Shown here in pieces: positions 1-7,824 of a stretch of 30,436 nt of DNA. The stretch comes from Pseudomonadota bacterium (GTDB lineage Bacteria; Pseudomonadota; Gammaproteobacteria; Burkholderiales; Burkholderiaceae_C), in contig JAEZLX010000033.1 of assembly GCA_023415035.1 (NCBI GenBank), forward strand, positions 1 to 30,436. The letters are read 5' to 3'. Position numbers and translations under genes: made by a program. Every line of letters starts with the position of its first letter. Position 1 is the first letter of the stretch. Below the pieces are notes generated by a model. The model searched no databases. It was not told the DNA's origin and saw only the letters and a program-made list of their open reading frames with translations.

Positions 1-101
1 TGGGAATGGCCGTCGCTCAGGGCCCAGATCACCCGCATGGCGTAGCGCGATTCCAGCAGGTCGAACAGCCGGATCACGGCAGCGTTGTCCTTGGCACTCA
101 T
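1..101 (-). CDS. HxlR-family transcriptional regulator (partial, N-terminus only)
   Basis: Only the first 33 codons lie in the window; the gene runs off the left edge. Translation from the ATG at 101-99 starts MSAKDNAAVIRLFDLLESRY and continues AMRVIWALSDGHS. The pattern of a short helix, then a conserved Arg-Tyr and W-x-L followed by a Gly turn is that of the winged-helix DNA-binding domain of HxlR-type regulators. A good ribosome binding site (AGGAGA on the minus strand, 113-108) sits 6 nt before the ATG and fixes the start. It lies downstream of the MarR gene on the same strand but 170 nt away, with its own likely promoter region, so it is probably a separate unit. The family call rests on a fragment and could be another winged-helix family. 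Confidence 0.6.
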   Translation of the reverse strand, partial: MSAKDNAAVIRLFDLLESRYAMRVIWALSDGHS

Positions 102-148
102 GCGCAGTCTCCTGTGCTTCTCCGCCAGCGGCGGAGGCATGACTGAGC

Positions 149-191
149 AATATACGCCGGAACGGGAAATTTGCTAGCAGTTTGCTAGCTG
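149..191 (-). promoter_or_regulatory. Candidate HxlR promoter region with tandem 11-bp repeat
   Basis: Two adjacent 11-bp units, TTTGCTAGCAG (170-180) and TTTGCTAGCTG (181-191), match at 10 of 11 positions; each contains the palindrome GCTAGC. On the minus strand a -10-like TATATT lies at 154-149, about 48 nt before the regulator's ATG. The repeats fall where an upstream operator or -35 region would be. Spacing of one helical turn suits a regulator dimer or tandem binding. The binding protein is inferred, possibly the HxlR protein itself. Confidence 0.35.
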
Positions 192-223
192 AGGCCGGTG
201 TGCGGTTGTCGCGTACCGGCCTC
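191..223 (-). terminator. Strong hairpin after the MarR gene, possible operon end
   Basis: GAGGCCGGT (191-199) and ACCGGCCTC (215-223) are perfect inverted repeats, and the stem can extend inward through GU pairs to a 5-nt loop at 205-209. It begins about 49 nt beyond the MarR stop codon. No run of U follows on the minus strand (the next bases are AGCTAGCAAAC), so it is not a canonical intrinsic terminator. It could protect the transcript 3' end. Confidence 0.35.
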
Positions 224-271
224 ATGTGCGGGTGATTCCGGATTTACAGGCCACCTCGCTCGTCGCCCGGA

Positions 272-802
272 TCAGTTGTACAGCCGCCGCAGCAGGGATT
301 TGAGTGTCTGTAGTTCCTCTTCGGTCAGCCGGTTGGCGACATCGGATTCGAGCTCGGTGGCCGTGACCTGCGCCGCCTTCTGGAGCCTGGCGCCTGCGGG
401 CGAGAGGTGCAGCCCCTGGGCCCGGCGATCGGTGGGGTGAGGCTTGCGCTCGATCAGTCCTCGCTGATCCAGGGTCTTGATCATCCCCACCAGGTTGGGT
501 GGCAGGATGTCCAGCGCCGTGCACAGCTGGCGCGAGGTGATGCCCGGATTGTGGGCGATCAGGGTCAGCACCGAAAAATCCACCGGCCGCAGGCCGTAGG
601 GAGCCATGCGCTTCAGAAACACCGAGATGACGCTCAGTGCCGCCCGCCGCGCGTTGTAGCCGAGCAGTGTCTCCAGATAGCTGGTATCGATGCCGGACTC
701 GTTTTCCGCTGCCGGATTCTCCGGCGGCGGTGCCGGAGGGTTCTTGCGCGCAGCGCGGGGCCGGCGGAGGTTGTTGGCAAGGGACACAGGCGTCTGGGGC
801 AT
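272..802 (-). CDS. MarR-family transcriptional regulator (CouR-like candidate)
   Basis: A 176-residue protein with a MarR winged helix-turn-helix at about residues 75-140: TSRQLCTALDILPPNLVGMI is the helix-turn-helix, and the wing carries the conserved Asp-Arg-Arg (TDRRAQG). The first 35 or so residues are a Pro/Ala/Arg-rich tail outside the usual domain; the ATG at 802-800 was chosen because upstream codons in this frame overlap the acyl-CoA dehydrogenase gene. It is the last gene of a co-directional series that begins at the crotonase, 38 nt after the acyl-CoA dehydrogenase stop. MarR proteins of hydroxycinnamate clusters (CouR, FerR types) repress and are relieved by an aryl-CoA thioester. 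By position this protein is the best candidate to bind the palindrome at 12697-12715. The ligand and target are inferred. Confidence 0.85.
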   Translation of the reverse strand: MPQTPVSLANNLRRPRAARKNPPAPPPENPAAENESGIDTSYLETLLGYNARRAALSVISVFLKRMAPYGLRPVDFSVLTLIAHNPGITSRQLCTALDILPPNLVGMIKTLDQRGLIERKPHPTDRRAQGLHLSPAGARLQKAAQVTATELESDVANRLTEEELQTLKSLLRRLYN

Positions 803-840
803 GGGTGTTGCTCGTCGGTGTCGGCGGCTGGCCGCTGGGG

Positions 841-2556
841 TCAGCCGCTGCTGAGGGTGGCGTTCATCATGGACAGGCGCATGTCGAACTCGGGCCAGAC
901 CCAGCGCCAGAACGCCAGGCGCGCATTCTGCCAGCGGGGCGCGTCGGCACCCGGGGTGGCGTCGATGCGGGACCAGGCCCAGGCCATCAGCGCCATGGCC
1001 ATGGCGCGCAGGAAATCGTCGGCCAGCCAGTGGGCGAGATCGGCGGGCGCACCTTCGGCGCCCACCCCCGGCAGCAGGCGCTCGCGCACGAAAGTGGCGA
1101 GCCGCTTCAGACCATCGCGCGCGCGGGTGGTGCTGGCGCCATCGCCAAGGGCGGCCAGCAGCTCGTCCAGCAGCGAGAGCAGGGCCTGGCCACCATCGGG
1201 CAGCGTCTTGCGCAGCAACAGGTCGATGGCCTGGATCTCGTTGGTGCCCTCGTAGATCATGGCCACGCGCGAGTCGCGCACCACCTGCTCGATGCCCCAC
1301 TCGCGCACGTAGCCGTGACCGCCGAACACCTGCAGGCAGGCGCTGGCGCCATGGAAGGCCTGGTCGGTCCAGGCAGCCTTGAGCACCGGGGTGACCAGCG
1401 CGCACCAGCGGCTGGCCAGCGCGCGGCGCTGGGCATCAGGATGGTGCTTGATGACGTCCAGTTCCAGCGCGGTGCGGTAGGCCACGGTACGGCCTGCGTC
1501 GACCCAGGCACGCTGGGCATCCAGCAGGCGGCGCACCGACGGGTGCAGCGCGATCAGGTCGGCCTCACCAGCCTTGGCACCGGTGCCGGGGGCGCGCATC
1601 TGGCGGCGCTCCTGGGCATAGGCGTCGGCCTTCTGCCAGGCGGCTTCGAGCAGGCCCACGCCCTGCAGGCCCACGTGCAGGCGCGCAGCGTTCATCATGA
1701 CGAACATGGCGTTGAGGCCCTTGCCGGGCTCGCCGACCAGCCAGGCCGCGGCGTCGTCGAAGCGCATCACGCAGGTGGGGCTGCCGTGCAGGCCCATCTT
1801 CACCTCGATGCGCTCGCAGACGACGGCGCTGCGGCTGCCGTCCTCGTAGAACTTGGGCACCAGGAACAGTGACAGGCCCTTGGGCCCTGGAGGGGCGTCG
1901 GGCATGCGCGCGAGCACCAGGTGCACGATGTTGTCCGTGAGGTCGTGCTCGCCGCCCGAGATGAAGATCTTGGTGCCCGACAGCGCGTAGCGCCCGTCGG
2001 GCAGCGGCGTGGCCTTTGTGCGGCACAGACCGAGGTCGGAACCGGCGTGCGGCTCGGTCAGGCACATGGTGGCGAGCCATTCGCCGGTGGCCACCTTGCC
2101 CAGGTAGGTGGCCTTGAGTTCGGGCGAGGCGTGATGCCTGATGCACTCGTAGGCGCCGTGCAGCAGACCGGGGGCCATGGTCCAGCCGTGATTGGCCGCG
2201 CTCAGCCATTCATAGAGCATGGCTTCGAGGGCCGCAGGCAGGCCCTGGCCGCCATCCTCGGGCGCGGCGGACAGGGCTGGCCAGCCGGCTTGCCAGAAGG
2301 CCTGGTAGGCGTCGCGGAAGCCCGGTGGCATGGTGACGGCGCCGTCTTTACAGCGCGCGCCGATCTCGTCGCCATCGCGGCTGAGCGGGGCCACCACCTG
2401 GCCGACAAACTTGCCGGCTTCCTCGGCCACCTGGCGCATCAGGTCGGCGTCGGCGGATTCGACGAGGGCCGGCAGCTCGGCCAGCACCTCTGGGGCTCGC
2501 AACACGTTGAACAGGACAAAGCCCGTGTCAGCGGGGTTGGGCTGAAAGGCGTTCAT
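841..2556 (-). CDS. Acyl-CoA dehydrogenase, DmdC/FadE5-like large form
   Basis: 571 residues, longer than the usual 380-400 because of an extra C-terminal domain, as in the DmdC-like branch. The FAD-binding segment MCLTEPHAGSDLG is at about 164-176 and the C-terminal YEGTNEIQ (435-442) carries the usual catalytic Glu at 436. These enzymes oxidise an acyl-CoA at the alpha-beta bond with FAD and pass electrons to ETF. In a cluster with an aryl-CoA ligase, hydratase, dehydrogenase and thiolase, the likely job is to desaturate a 3-arylpropionyl-CoA (such as dihydroferuloyl- or dihydrocoumaroyl-CoA) so that saturated side chains enter the same pathway. It starts 6 nt after the LivF stop, which argues for cotranscription. 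Family is sure; substrate is inferred. Confidence 0.9.
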   Translation of the reverse strand: MNAFQPNPADTGFVLFNVLRAPEVLAELPALVESADADLMRQVAEEAGKFVGQVVAPLSRDGDEIGARCKDGAVTMPPGFRDAYQAFWQAGWPALSAAPEDGGQGLPAALEAMLYEWLSAANHGWTMAPGLLHGAYECIRHHASPELKATYLGKVATGEWLATMCLTEPHAGSDLGLCRTKATPLPDGRYALSGTKIFISGGEHDLTDNIVHLVLARMPDAPPGPKGLSLFLVPKFYEDGSRSAVVCERIEVKMGLHGSPTCVMRFDDAAAWLVGEPGKGLNAMFVMMNAARLHVGLQGVGLLEAAWQKADAYAQERRQMRAPGTGAKAGEADLIALHPSVRRLLDAQRAWVDAGRTVAYRTALELDVIKHHPDAQRRALASRWCALVTPVLKAAWTDQAFHGASACLQVFGGHGYVREWGIEQVVRDSRVAMIYEGTNEIQAIDLLLRKTLPDGGQALLSLLDELLAALGDGASTTRARDGLKRLATFVRERLLPGVGAEGAPADLAHWLADDFLRAMAMALMAWAWSRIDATPGADAPRWQNARLAFWRWVWPEFDMRLSMMNATLSSG

Positions 2557-2562
2557 GCAGGA

Positions 2563-3297
2563 TCAGTCTTTTTTGCGGGCGCTGCCCAGGTAGGTTTCAA
2601 TCACGCGGGGGTCGTTGGCCAGCTGGTCGGCAGGGCCTTCGGCGCTGAGCTCACCCATTTCGAGCACGTAGCCGTGGTCGGCCACCTGCAGCGCGGCGCG
2701 GGCGTTCTGCTCCACCAGCACGATCGTCACGCCGGTCTGGCGCAGCGTCTGGATGATGCTGAAGATCTCGCGCACGATCAGTGGTGCCAGGCCCAGGCTG
2801 GGCTCGTCGAGCATCAGCAGGTCGGGGCGGGCCATCAGGGCGCGGCCCACGGCCAGCATCTGGCGCTCGCCGCCCGAGAGCGTGCCCGCCATCTGGGCGC
2901 GCCGCTCCCTCAGGCGCGGGAACAGGTCATAGACATCGTCCAGCCGCGAGCGCCACTGCGACTTGCCCATGCGCATCTGGCGGAAGCCGCCGAGCAGCAG
3001 GTTGTCCTCCACCGGCATGGAGCCGAAGAGCTCGCGCTTTTCGGGGACCAGCGCGATGCCGGCCATCACGCGTTCCTCGAGCGAGAGGGCGTGCACGTTC
3101 TGGCCCTTGAACTCGATCGAGCCCTTGCCGGGCAGGACGCCCATCAGGGTGTTGAGCAGGGTGGACTTGCCGGCACCGTTGGGGCCGATCACGGTGATCA
3201 CGCTGCCCTTGTCGGCATGCAGGTTGATGCCGTGCAGCACCTCGGCACGGCCGTAGCCGGCGCGCAGGTCTTTGACTTGAAGTATCGGTTGGCTCAT
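2563..3297 (-). CDS. ABC transporter ATP-binding protein, LivF type
   Basis: 244 residues, normal for LivF. Walker A GPNGAGKS is at 38-45, the signature LSGGERQ at 139-145, Walker B LLMLDEP at 159-165, and the switch His is replaced in the usual LivF manner by LVEQN. It powers, with the fused LivM-LivG protein and LivH, uptake of the ligand bound by the periplasmic protein encoded at 6205-7341. The gene begins 7 nt after the fused LivM-LivG gene. Although the family is best known for branched-chain amino acids, related importers in aromatic clusters (CouPSTU of Rhodopseudomonas palustris) carry hydroxycinnamates, which suits this setting better. Confidence 0.93.
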   Translation of the reverse strand: MSQPILQVKDLRAGYGRAEVLHGINLHADKGSVITVIGPNGAGKSTLLNTLMGVLPGKGSIEFKGQNVHALSLEERVMAGIALVPEKRELFGSMPVEDNLLLGGFRQMRMGKSQWRSRLDDVYDLFPRLRERRAQMAGTLSGGERQMLAVGRALMARPDLLMLDEPSLGLAPLIVREIFSIIQTLRQTGVTIVLVEQNARAALQVADHGYVLEMGELSAEGPADQLANDPRVIETYLGSARKKD

Positions 3298-3304
3298 CGT
3301 GGTC

Positions 3305-5077
3305 TCAATGCTCGGTGCCCAGGTAGGCGGCGCGGACCTTGGGGTCCTGCTGGATCTGCTCGGGCGTGCCCTGGGTGAGCAGGGTGCCGAACTCCATCAC
3401 CACCAGGTGATCGCAGACCTGCATCACCAGGTCCATGTCGTGCTCCACCAGCAGGATGCTCATGCCTTCAGACTTGAGCTGGCGCAGCACGTCGGCCAGG
3501 GCCTGCTTCTCCTTGTGGCGCAGGCCGGCCGCGGGCTCGTCCAGCAGCAGCAGGGCAGGGTCGGCGCACAGCGCGCGGGCGATTTCCATCAGGCGCTGGG
3601 GACCCATGGCCAGGTTGCCGGCCAGCTCGTGTAGGTACTCGCCCATGCCGATGCGCTCAAGTTGCCGCTGCGCGACCAGGAAGGTCTGGCGCTCCTCTTC
3701 CTGGTTGAGGTTGAGCATCGAACGCACGACGCCGGTCTGTCCGCGCGCGTAGGCGCCCAGCGCGACGTTTTCCAGCACCGTCATGTCGGGGATCATCTTC
3801 ACGTGCTGGAAGGTGCGTGCCATGCCCTTGCGCAGGATCTCGCGGGAGCGCAGGCGGGTGATGTCCTCGCCACGGAAGTGCACCTGGCCGCTGGTCTTGG
3901 ACAGCACGCCCGTGATCAGGTTGAAGGTGGTGGACTTGCCGGCGCCGTTGGGACCGATGAGGCCGACGATCTGGCCGGCATGGATCTGGAAGCTGATGTC
4001 ATTGACCGCGACAAGGCCGCCGAACTGCTTGCGGATGCCTTTCACGTCCAGCACCAGATCGCCGGCCGCGGGTTGCGGGCGCACCGGCAGGGCGCGGGCA
4101 TCGCTCCAGTCCATCTTGCGCTGGCGGCGCGGCAGGCGGCTTTCCACCATGGACCACAGGCCCTGCGGCAGGAACTTGAGCACCAGCACCAGCAGGGTGC
4201 CGAAGACGATGACCTCGAAGCTGCCGCTGGTTCCGATGAGTTTGGGCAGCAGCACCTGCAGCTGGTCTTCCAGCACCTTGGTCAGGAAGGCGCCGGTGAG
4301 CGCGCCCCAGACGTGGCCCACGCCACCGATCACTGCCATGAACAGGTACTGGATGCCCATCGCCAGGCCGAAAGGCGAGGGGTTGACCGAGCGCTGGAAG
4401 TGCGCGAACAGCCAGCCGGAAACGGCCGCCAGCAACGCGGCGATCACGAAGATGATGATCTTGTAGCGCAGTGTGTTCACGCCCATGGCCTCGGCCATTT
4501 GCGTGCCGGTTTTCAGGGCGCGGATGGCGCGGCCCGGACGCGAGTCGAGCAGGTGCTGGACCAGCCAGATGCCACCGAGCACACACGCCCAGATCAGGGC
4601 ATAGATGCCGCGACCCTGGCCCAGCTCGTGGCCGAAGATGCTGATGCCAGGCACGCCCAGCAGGCCGTCGTACTTGCCCAGGGCGTCGAGGTTGCCCATG
4701 AGGTAGTACAGCGACAGCGCCCAGGCGATGGTGGCCAGCGGCAGGTAGTGCCCCGACATGCGCAGCGTGATGCTGCCGATGACCAGGGCCGAGACGCCTG
4801 TCAGTGCCAGGCCGACCCACAGCGTGGCCCACGGCGACCAGCCGAGGTTCAGCGTCATCCAGGATGTGGTGTAGGCGGCGATGCCCACGAAGGCCGCCTG
4901 CCCGAAGGAGGTCAGGCCGGCTACGCCGGTCAGCAGGATCAGGCCCAGGCTGACCAGGGCGAACAGCCCGATATAGTTCAGTTGCACGATCCAGAAGTCG
5001 GGCGTCGGCAGCAGCGCGATGGCTGCCAGTGCCACGATCAGCGTGATCCACCCAATGCGGCGAATGTTCATGCTCAA
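3305..5077 (-). CDS. Fused ABC permease and ATPase, LivM-LivG type
   Basis: One 590-residue chain. Residues 1-310 are a LivM-like inner-membrane permease with about nine hydrophobic segments and the LivM landmark GLTSFGQAAFVGIAAY (54-69). After a polar, Pro/Arg-rich linker (about 311-340) comes a complete LivG-like ATPase: Walker A GPNGAGKS (375-382), Q-loop TFQHVKM, Walker B LLLLDEPAAGL and switch His in LLVEHDMDL. The signature region reads LAGNLAMGPQR, differing from the usual LivG LAGNLxYGQQR. The start overlaps the LivH stop by 4 nt (ATGA, 5074-5077). Fusion of LivM and LivG is known in proteobacteria and explains why the importer needs only four genes here. Confidence 0.93.
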   Translation of the reverse strand: MSMNIRRIGWITLIVALAAIALLPTPDFWIVQLNYIGLFALVSLGLILLTGVAGLTSFGQAAFVGIAAYTTSWMTLNLGWSPWATLWVGLALTGVSALVIGSITLRMSGHYLPLATIAWALSLYYLMGNLDALGKYDGLLGVPGISIFGHELGQGRGIYALIWACVLGGIWLVQHLLDSRPGRAIRALKTGTQMAEAMGVNTLRYKIIIFVIAALLAAVSGWLFAHFQRSVNPSPFGLAMGIQYLFMAVIGGVGHVWGALTGAFLTKVLEDQLQVLLPKLIGTSGSFEVIVFGTLLVLVLKFLPQGLWSMVESRLPRRQRKMDWSDARALPVRPQPAAGDLVLDVKGIRKQFGGLVAVNDISFQIHAGQIVGLIGPNGAGKSTTFNLITGVLSKTSGQVHFRGEDITRLRSREILRKGMARTFQHVKMIPDMTVLENVALGAYARGQTGVVRSMLNLNQEEERQTFLVAQRQLERIGMGEYLHELAGNLAMGPQRLMEIARALCADPALLLLDEPAAGLRHKEKQALADVLRQLKSEGMSILLVEHDMDLVMQVCDHLVVMEFGTLLTQGTPEQIQQDPKVRAAYLGTEH

Positions 5078-6114
5078 TGTTCCTCGTCAGAATGGTCGCC
5101 GGTCAGGGAGCGCCACAGCAGGATGGGCAGCACCAGGGTGAAAACGATGACTTCCTTGAAGGCGCTGGCCCAGAACGAGCTGAACGCCTCGACCACGCCC
5201 ACGAACAGGGCGCCAGCCAGTGCCAGGGGGTAGCTGGAGAGGCCAGCAATCACCGCCGACACGAAGCCCTTGAGGCCGATGAGGAAGCCGGAGTCATAGA
5301 ACACCGTTGTGGTGGGGCCGATCAGCAGGCCCGAGAGCGCGCCGATGAGGGCCGCCATGGTGAAGGTCAGCTTGCCGCTGGCGCTCGACGAAATGCCCAT
5401 CAGGCGGGCGCCGATGCGGTTGACGGCAGTGGCGCGCAGCGCCTTGCCGTACAGCGAGCGCTCGAAGAACAGCCACAGCAGCACGATCAGGGCCACGGCC
5501 GAGCCGCACACGATGATGGCCTGGCCGGTGATGGCGACACCACCCAGATCGAAGCGGTCGTCCCAGAAGGCAGGGTTGCGGAAGCCCTCGGCGCCGAAGA
5601 ACAGCAGACCCAGGCCCACCATGGCGAAGTGCAGGCCGACCGAGACGATCAGCAGCACCAGGGGGGTGGAGTCTTCCAGCGACTGGTAGACCACACGGTA
5701 GAGCAGGGGACCGAAGGCGGTGACGATGGCCACGCTCAGCACGGCCTGCACCAGCAGCGGGAACTGGTGCGGCGCGGCCCACCAGCCCAGCAGCGCGACG
5801 GCAACGGGCGGAAGCGACTGCTTGATCACGGCCCTGGCGGCGGTTGCCGGGCGGCCGGTATGGCGCCAGACCGTGAAGCCTTCCATCACGGCGGCCACGG
5901 CGGCGAGGATGAGCAGCAGCCAGACGGTGCCGGGCACCTGGCCGGTCTGGAACAGGGCGAGGGTGAGTGCGCCGTAGGCGACGAACTCACCCTGGGGAAT
6001 GAAGATCACGCGGGTGACGGCGAAGACCAGCACGAGCGTCAGGCCCAGCAGGGCATAGACCGCACCGTTGGTCAGGCCGTCCACCAGCAGGATACTGGCG
6101 ATTGTTGAATCCAT
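5074..6114 (-). CDS. ABC transporter permease, LivH type
   Basis: 346 residues, about 50 more than a standard LivH; the extra length is a hydrophobic insert at about residues 75-135. The N-terminus (SILLVDGLTNGAVYALLGLT) and the GLKGFVSAVIAGLSSYPLAL stretch near the end are LivH landmarks. It forms the inner-membrane channel with the fused LivM domain, whose gene it overlaps by 4 nt. The likely Shine-Dalgarno GGGGAG (6127-6122 on the minus strand) is 7 nt before the ATG and lies inside a perfect 6-bp hairpin, so translation may depend on unfolding or on upstream ribosomes. Confidence 0.92.
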   Translation of the reverse strand: MDSTIASILLVDGLTNGAVYALLGLTLVLVFAVTRVIFIPQGEFVAYGALTLALFQTGQVPGTVWLLLILAAVAAVMEGFTVWRHTGRPATAARAVIKQSLPPVAVALLGWWAAPHQFPLLVQAVLSVAIVTAFGPLLYRVVYQSLEDSTPLVLLIVSVGLHFAMVGLGLLFFGAEGFRNPAFWDDRFDLGGVAITGQAIIVCGSAVALIVLLWLFFERSLYGKALRATAVNRIGARLMGISSSASGKLTFTMAALIGALSGLLIGPTTTVFYDSGFLIGLKGFVSAVIAGLSSYPLALAGALFVGVVEAFSSFWASAFKEVIVFTLVLPILLWRSLTGDHSDEEH

Positions 6115-6121
6115 GGGCTCA

Positions 6122-6137
6122 CTCCCCGGACGGGGAG
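6122..6137 (-). promoter_or_regulatory. Hairpin that buries the livH ribosome binding site
   Basis: On the minus strand CTCCCC-GTCC-GGGGAG forms a perfect 6-bp stem with a 4-nt loop. The 3' arm GGGGAG is the only good Shine-Dalgarno for the permease gene (7 nt from its ATG). The structure would lower initiation at the permease relative to the binding protein upstream. Confidence 0.45.
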
Positions 6138-6164
6138 GCCAAAAAAGGTAAGGGGCGGGGCAAG

Positions 6165-6198
6165 GCCGGCGCCGGCCGCCGGAGACGGCGGCGCCGGC
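6165..6198 (-). other. GC-rich intercistronic hairpin between binding protein and permease
   Basis: GCCGGCGCC (6165-6173) pairs with GGCGCCGGC (6190-6198), and the loop adds four more pairs (6175-6178 with 6186-6189) after a one-base bulge. It starts about 7 nt beyond the binding-protein stop. A T6 run follows on the minus strand (6146-6141), but some 18 nt away, so it fits mRNA 3'-end protection or partial attenuation better than a full terminator. Such structures often give the binding protein more transcript than its membrane partners. Confidence 0.5.
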
Positions 6199-6204
6199 GG
6201 GAGA

Positions 6205-7341
6205 TCACTTCTCGAACTTCCAGTCGCCGTTGACAACCTTGTAGATCACACCGGTGTCCAGCGTGTAGCCCCAGTGGTCGTCCTTCGTCCAGTTGAGCAC
6301 GCCGTGCGCCACGACGGTGCGGCCCATGGTTTCAAAGGCGTTGAGCAGGGCGGCGCGGAACTCGGGCGTGCCGGGCTTGGCCGACTTCAGCGCGATCGGG
6401 ATCGCCTTTTCCAGCACCACGGTCACGTCATAGGCGTGGCCGGCGAACTGGTTGGCGGTACCGGCACCGTATTTCGCGTCGTACTTCTGCGAGAAGTCCA
6501 GTGCCACGGCCTTGGACGGGTTGCTGTCGGGCAGCTGGCCCGGGGCGATCACCGGACCGGCCACGACGAGCGCGCCTTCGACGTCCTTGCCGCCCACGCG
6601 CATCAGGTCCTTGGTGGCGGCGCCGTGCGTCTGGTAGATCGGGCCCTTGAAGCCACGCTCGACGACGGCCTTGTGCGGCATGGCGGCGCCGCTGCCCGAG
6701 GCCACGATCAGCATGGCATCCGGCTTGGCGGCCACCAGCTTGAGGGCCTGGCCGGTCACGCTGGTGTCGGTGCGGGCAAAGCGCTCGACGCCGACCAGCT
6801 TGATGCCGGCTTTCTCGGCCAGCGGCTTGAAGGCGTCCAGCCACTGCTCGCCGTAGGCGTCGGTGTAGCCCAGGAAGCCGACCGTCTTGATGCCCTTTTC
6901 CTTCATGTGGGAAACCAGGGCGTGGGCCATCACGCCGTTGGACTGGGGCATGCGGAAGCTCCAGGCGTCGGCGCCGGGCGGCAGGCCGATCGGGGTGAGC
7001 GCCAGCTGGGGCGTCTTGGTGTCACGCGCCACGTCGGCGATGGCCACACCCACCGGCGTCGCCACGGAACCGACGATCAGGTCCACCTTGTCCTCGGTGG
7101 TGAAGCGGCGGGCGATGCGAACGCCATTGGTCGGATCGGTGGCGTCGTCCAGCACGGTGACCTGGAGCTTCTCGCCGGCGATCGACGTGGGCCAGAGGTC
7201 GACCTGGTTCTTGGCCGGGATGCCCAGCGCGGACGACGGGCCCGTCAGGGGCAGGATCACACCGATCTTGATGTCGGCCTGGGCGGCGGAGGCCACCAGT
7301 GCAGCCGCGGCGGCGGCGATCAGGGTTTTGACAGCTTTCAT
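6205..7341 (-). CDS. Periplasmic ABC substrate-binding protein, LivK/CouP type
   Basis: 378 residues with a signal peptide (MKAVKTLIAAAAAALVASAA, cleavage likely after AQA at about 22) and then DIKIGVILPLTGPSSALG, the opening strand of type I periplasmic binding proteins. The start at 7341 is set by AAGGAGA (7355-7349) 7 nt upstream; the frame stays open further upstream but only as a shadow of the thioesterase gene. It should capture the ligand in the periplasm and deliver it to the LivH/LivM-type permease. Being placed between thioesterase and permease genes of a hydroxycinnamate operon, an aromatic acid ligand (as for CouP of R. palustris) is more likely than leucine. The ligand is inferred from context. 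Confidence 0.9.
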   Translation of the reverse strand: MKAVKTLIAAAAAALVASAAQADIKIGVILPLTGPSSALGIPAKNQVDLWPTSIAGEKLQVTVLDDATDPTNGVRIARRFTTEDKVDLIVGSVATPVGVAIADVARDTKTPQLALTPIGLPPGADAWSFRMPQSNGVMAHALVSHMKEKGIKTVGFLGYTDAYGEQWLDAFKPLAEKAGIKLVGVERFARTDTSVTGQALKLVAAKPDAMLIVASGSGAAMPHKAVVERGFKGPIYQTHGAATKDLMRVGGKDVEGALVVAGPVIAPGQLPDSNPSKAVALDFSQKYDAKYGAGTANQFAGHAYDVTVVLEKAIPIALKSAKPGTPEFRAALLNAFETMGRTVVAHGVLNWTKDDHWGYTLDTGVIYKVVNGDWKFEK

Positions 7342-7391
7342 GCGTTTGTCTCCTTGGTTGGGGTTGAAAGCAGGGGTGGGGAAACTGTGGC

Positions 7392-7814
7392 TCATCCGCC
7401 GCACTTGGCGCGGATGTCGGCAGGAATGGGAACGGCCTTGATGCGGTCCGGGTTCTCGGGGTCGCGGGCGCAGAACGCGCGCGTTTCGGTGCCCTCGCAC
7501 AGCACGATGTCGCCGCGCTTGATCACATGCTTCTGGATCAGCACCTTCTCGCGCCATTCGATGACGCTGGTGTGCACTTGCAGACGCTCGCCGTAGGTGG
7601 CCGGCTTCATGAACTTGGTGTGGATCTCCAGCAGTGGCGTGCCGATGATCCCGGTCGTCTTGACCAGCTCGCGCCAGGGCGGCACGCCGCACTGGACGAA
7701 GAAGTTCAGGGACGAGGCGTCCATCCACTTGCAGAAATTGGGAAAGAACACGATGCCGGCGGGATCGCAGTCGCCGAACATCACGTCCACTTCGTAAACG
7801 ACGGTTTTTGTCAT
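7392..7814 (-). CDS. 4-Hydroxybenzoyl-CoA thioesterase-like hot-dog enzyme
   Basis: 140 residues, the normal size for a single hot-dog thioesterase. The N-terminus carries VMFGDCDPAGIVFFPNF, nearly the active-site segment of the Pseudomonas 4-hydroxybenzoyl-CoA thioesterase (4HBT), with Asp17 at the same number as the catalytic Asp there. Similarity continues through CGVPPWRELV and the VIEWREK strand. It would hydrolyse an aroyl-CoA such as 4-hydroxybenzoyl-CoA or vanilloyl-CoA, releasing the free acid after thiolysis by the neighbouring thiolase. It begins 10 nt after the SDR gene stop. The family call is strong; the exact aroyl group is inferred. Confidence 0.88.
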   Translation of the reverse strand: MTKTVVYEVDVMFGDCDPAGIVFFPNFCKWMDASSLNFFVQCGVPPWRELVKTTGIIGTPLLEIHTKFMKPATYGERLQVHTSVIEWREKVLIQKHVIKRGDIVLCEGTETRAFCARDPENPDRIKAVPIPADIRAKCGG

Positions 7815-7824
7815 GTGGTGCCGA

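Noticed and set aside
272..1405. Apparent 377-residue fusion ahead of the MarR domain
   Set aside because: The extra N-terminal part is an out-of-frame reading of the acyl-CoA dehydrogenase gene; the MarR protein starts at 802.
6205..7728. Apparent 507-residue form of the ABC binding protein
   Set aside because: The extension overlaps the thioesterase gene; a clear ribosome site and signal peptide place the start at 7341.
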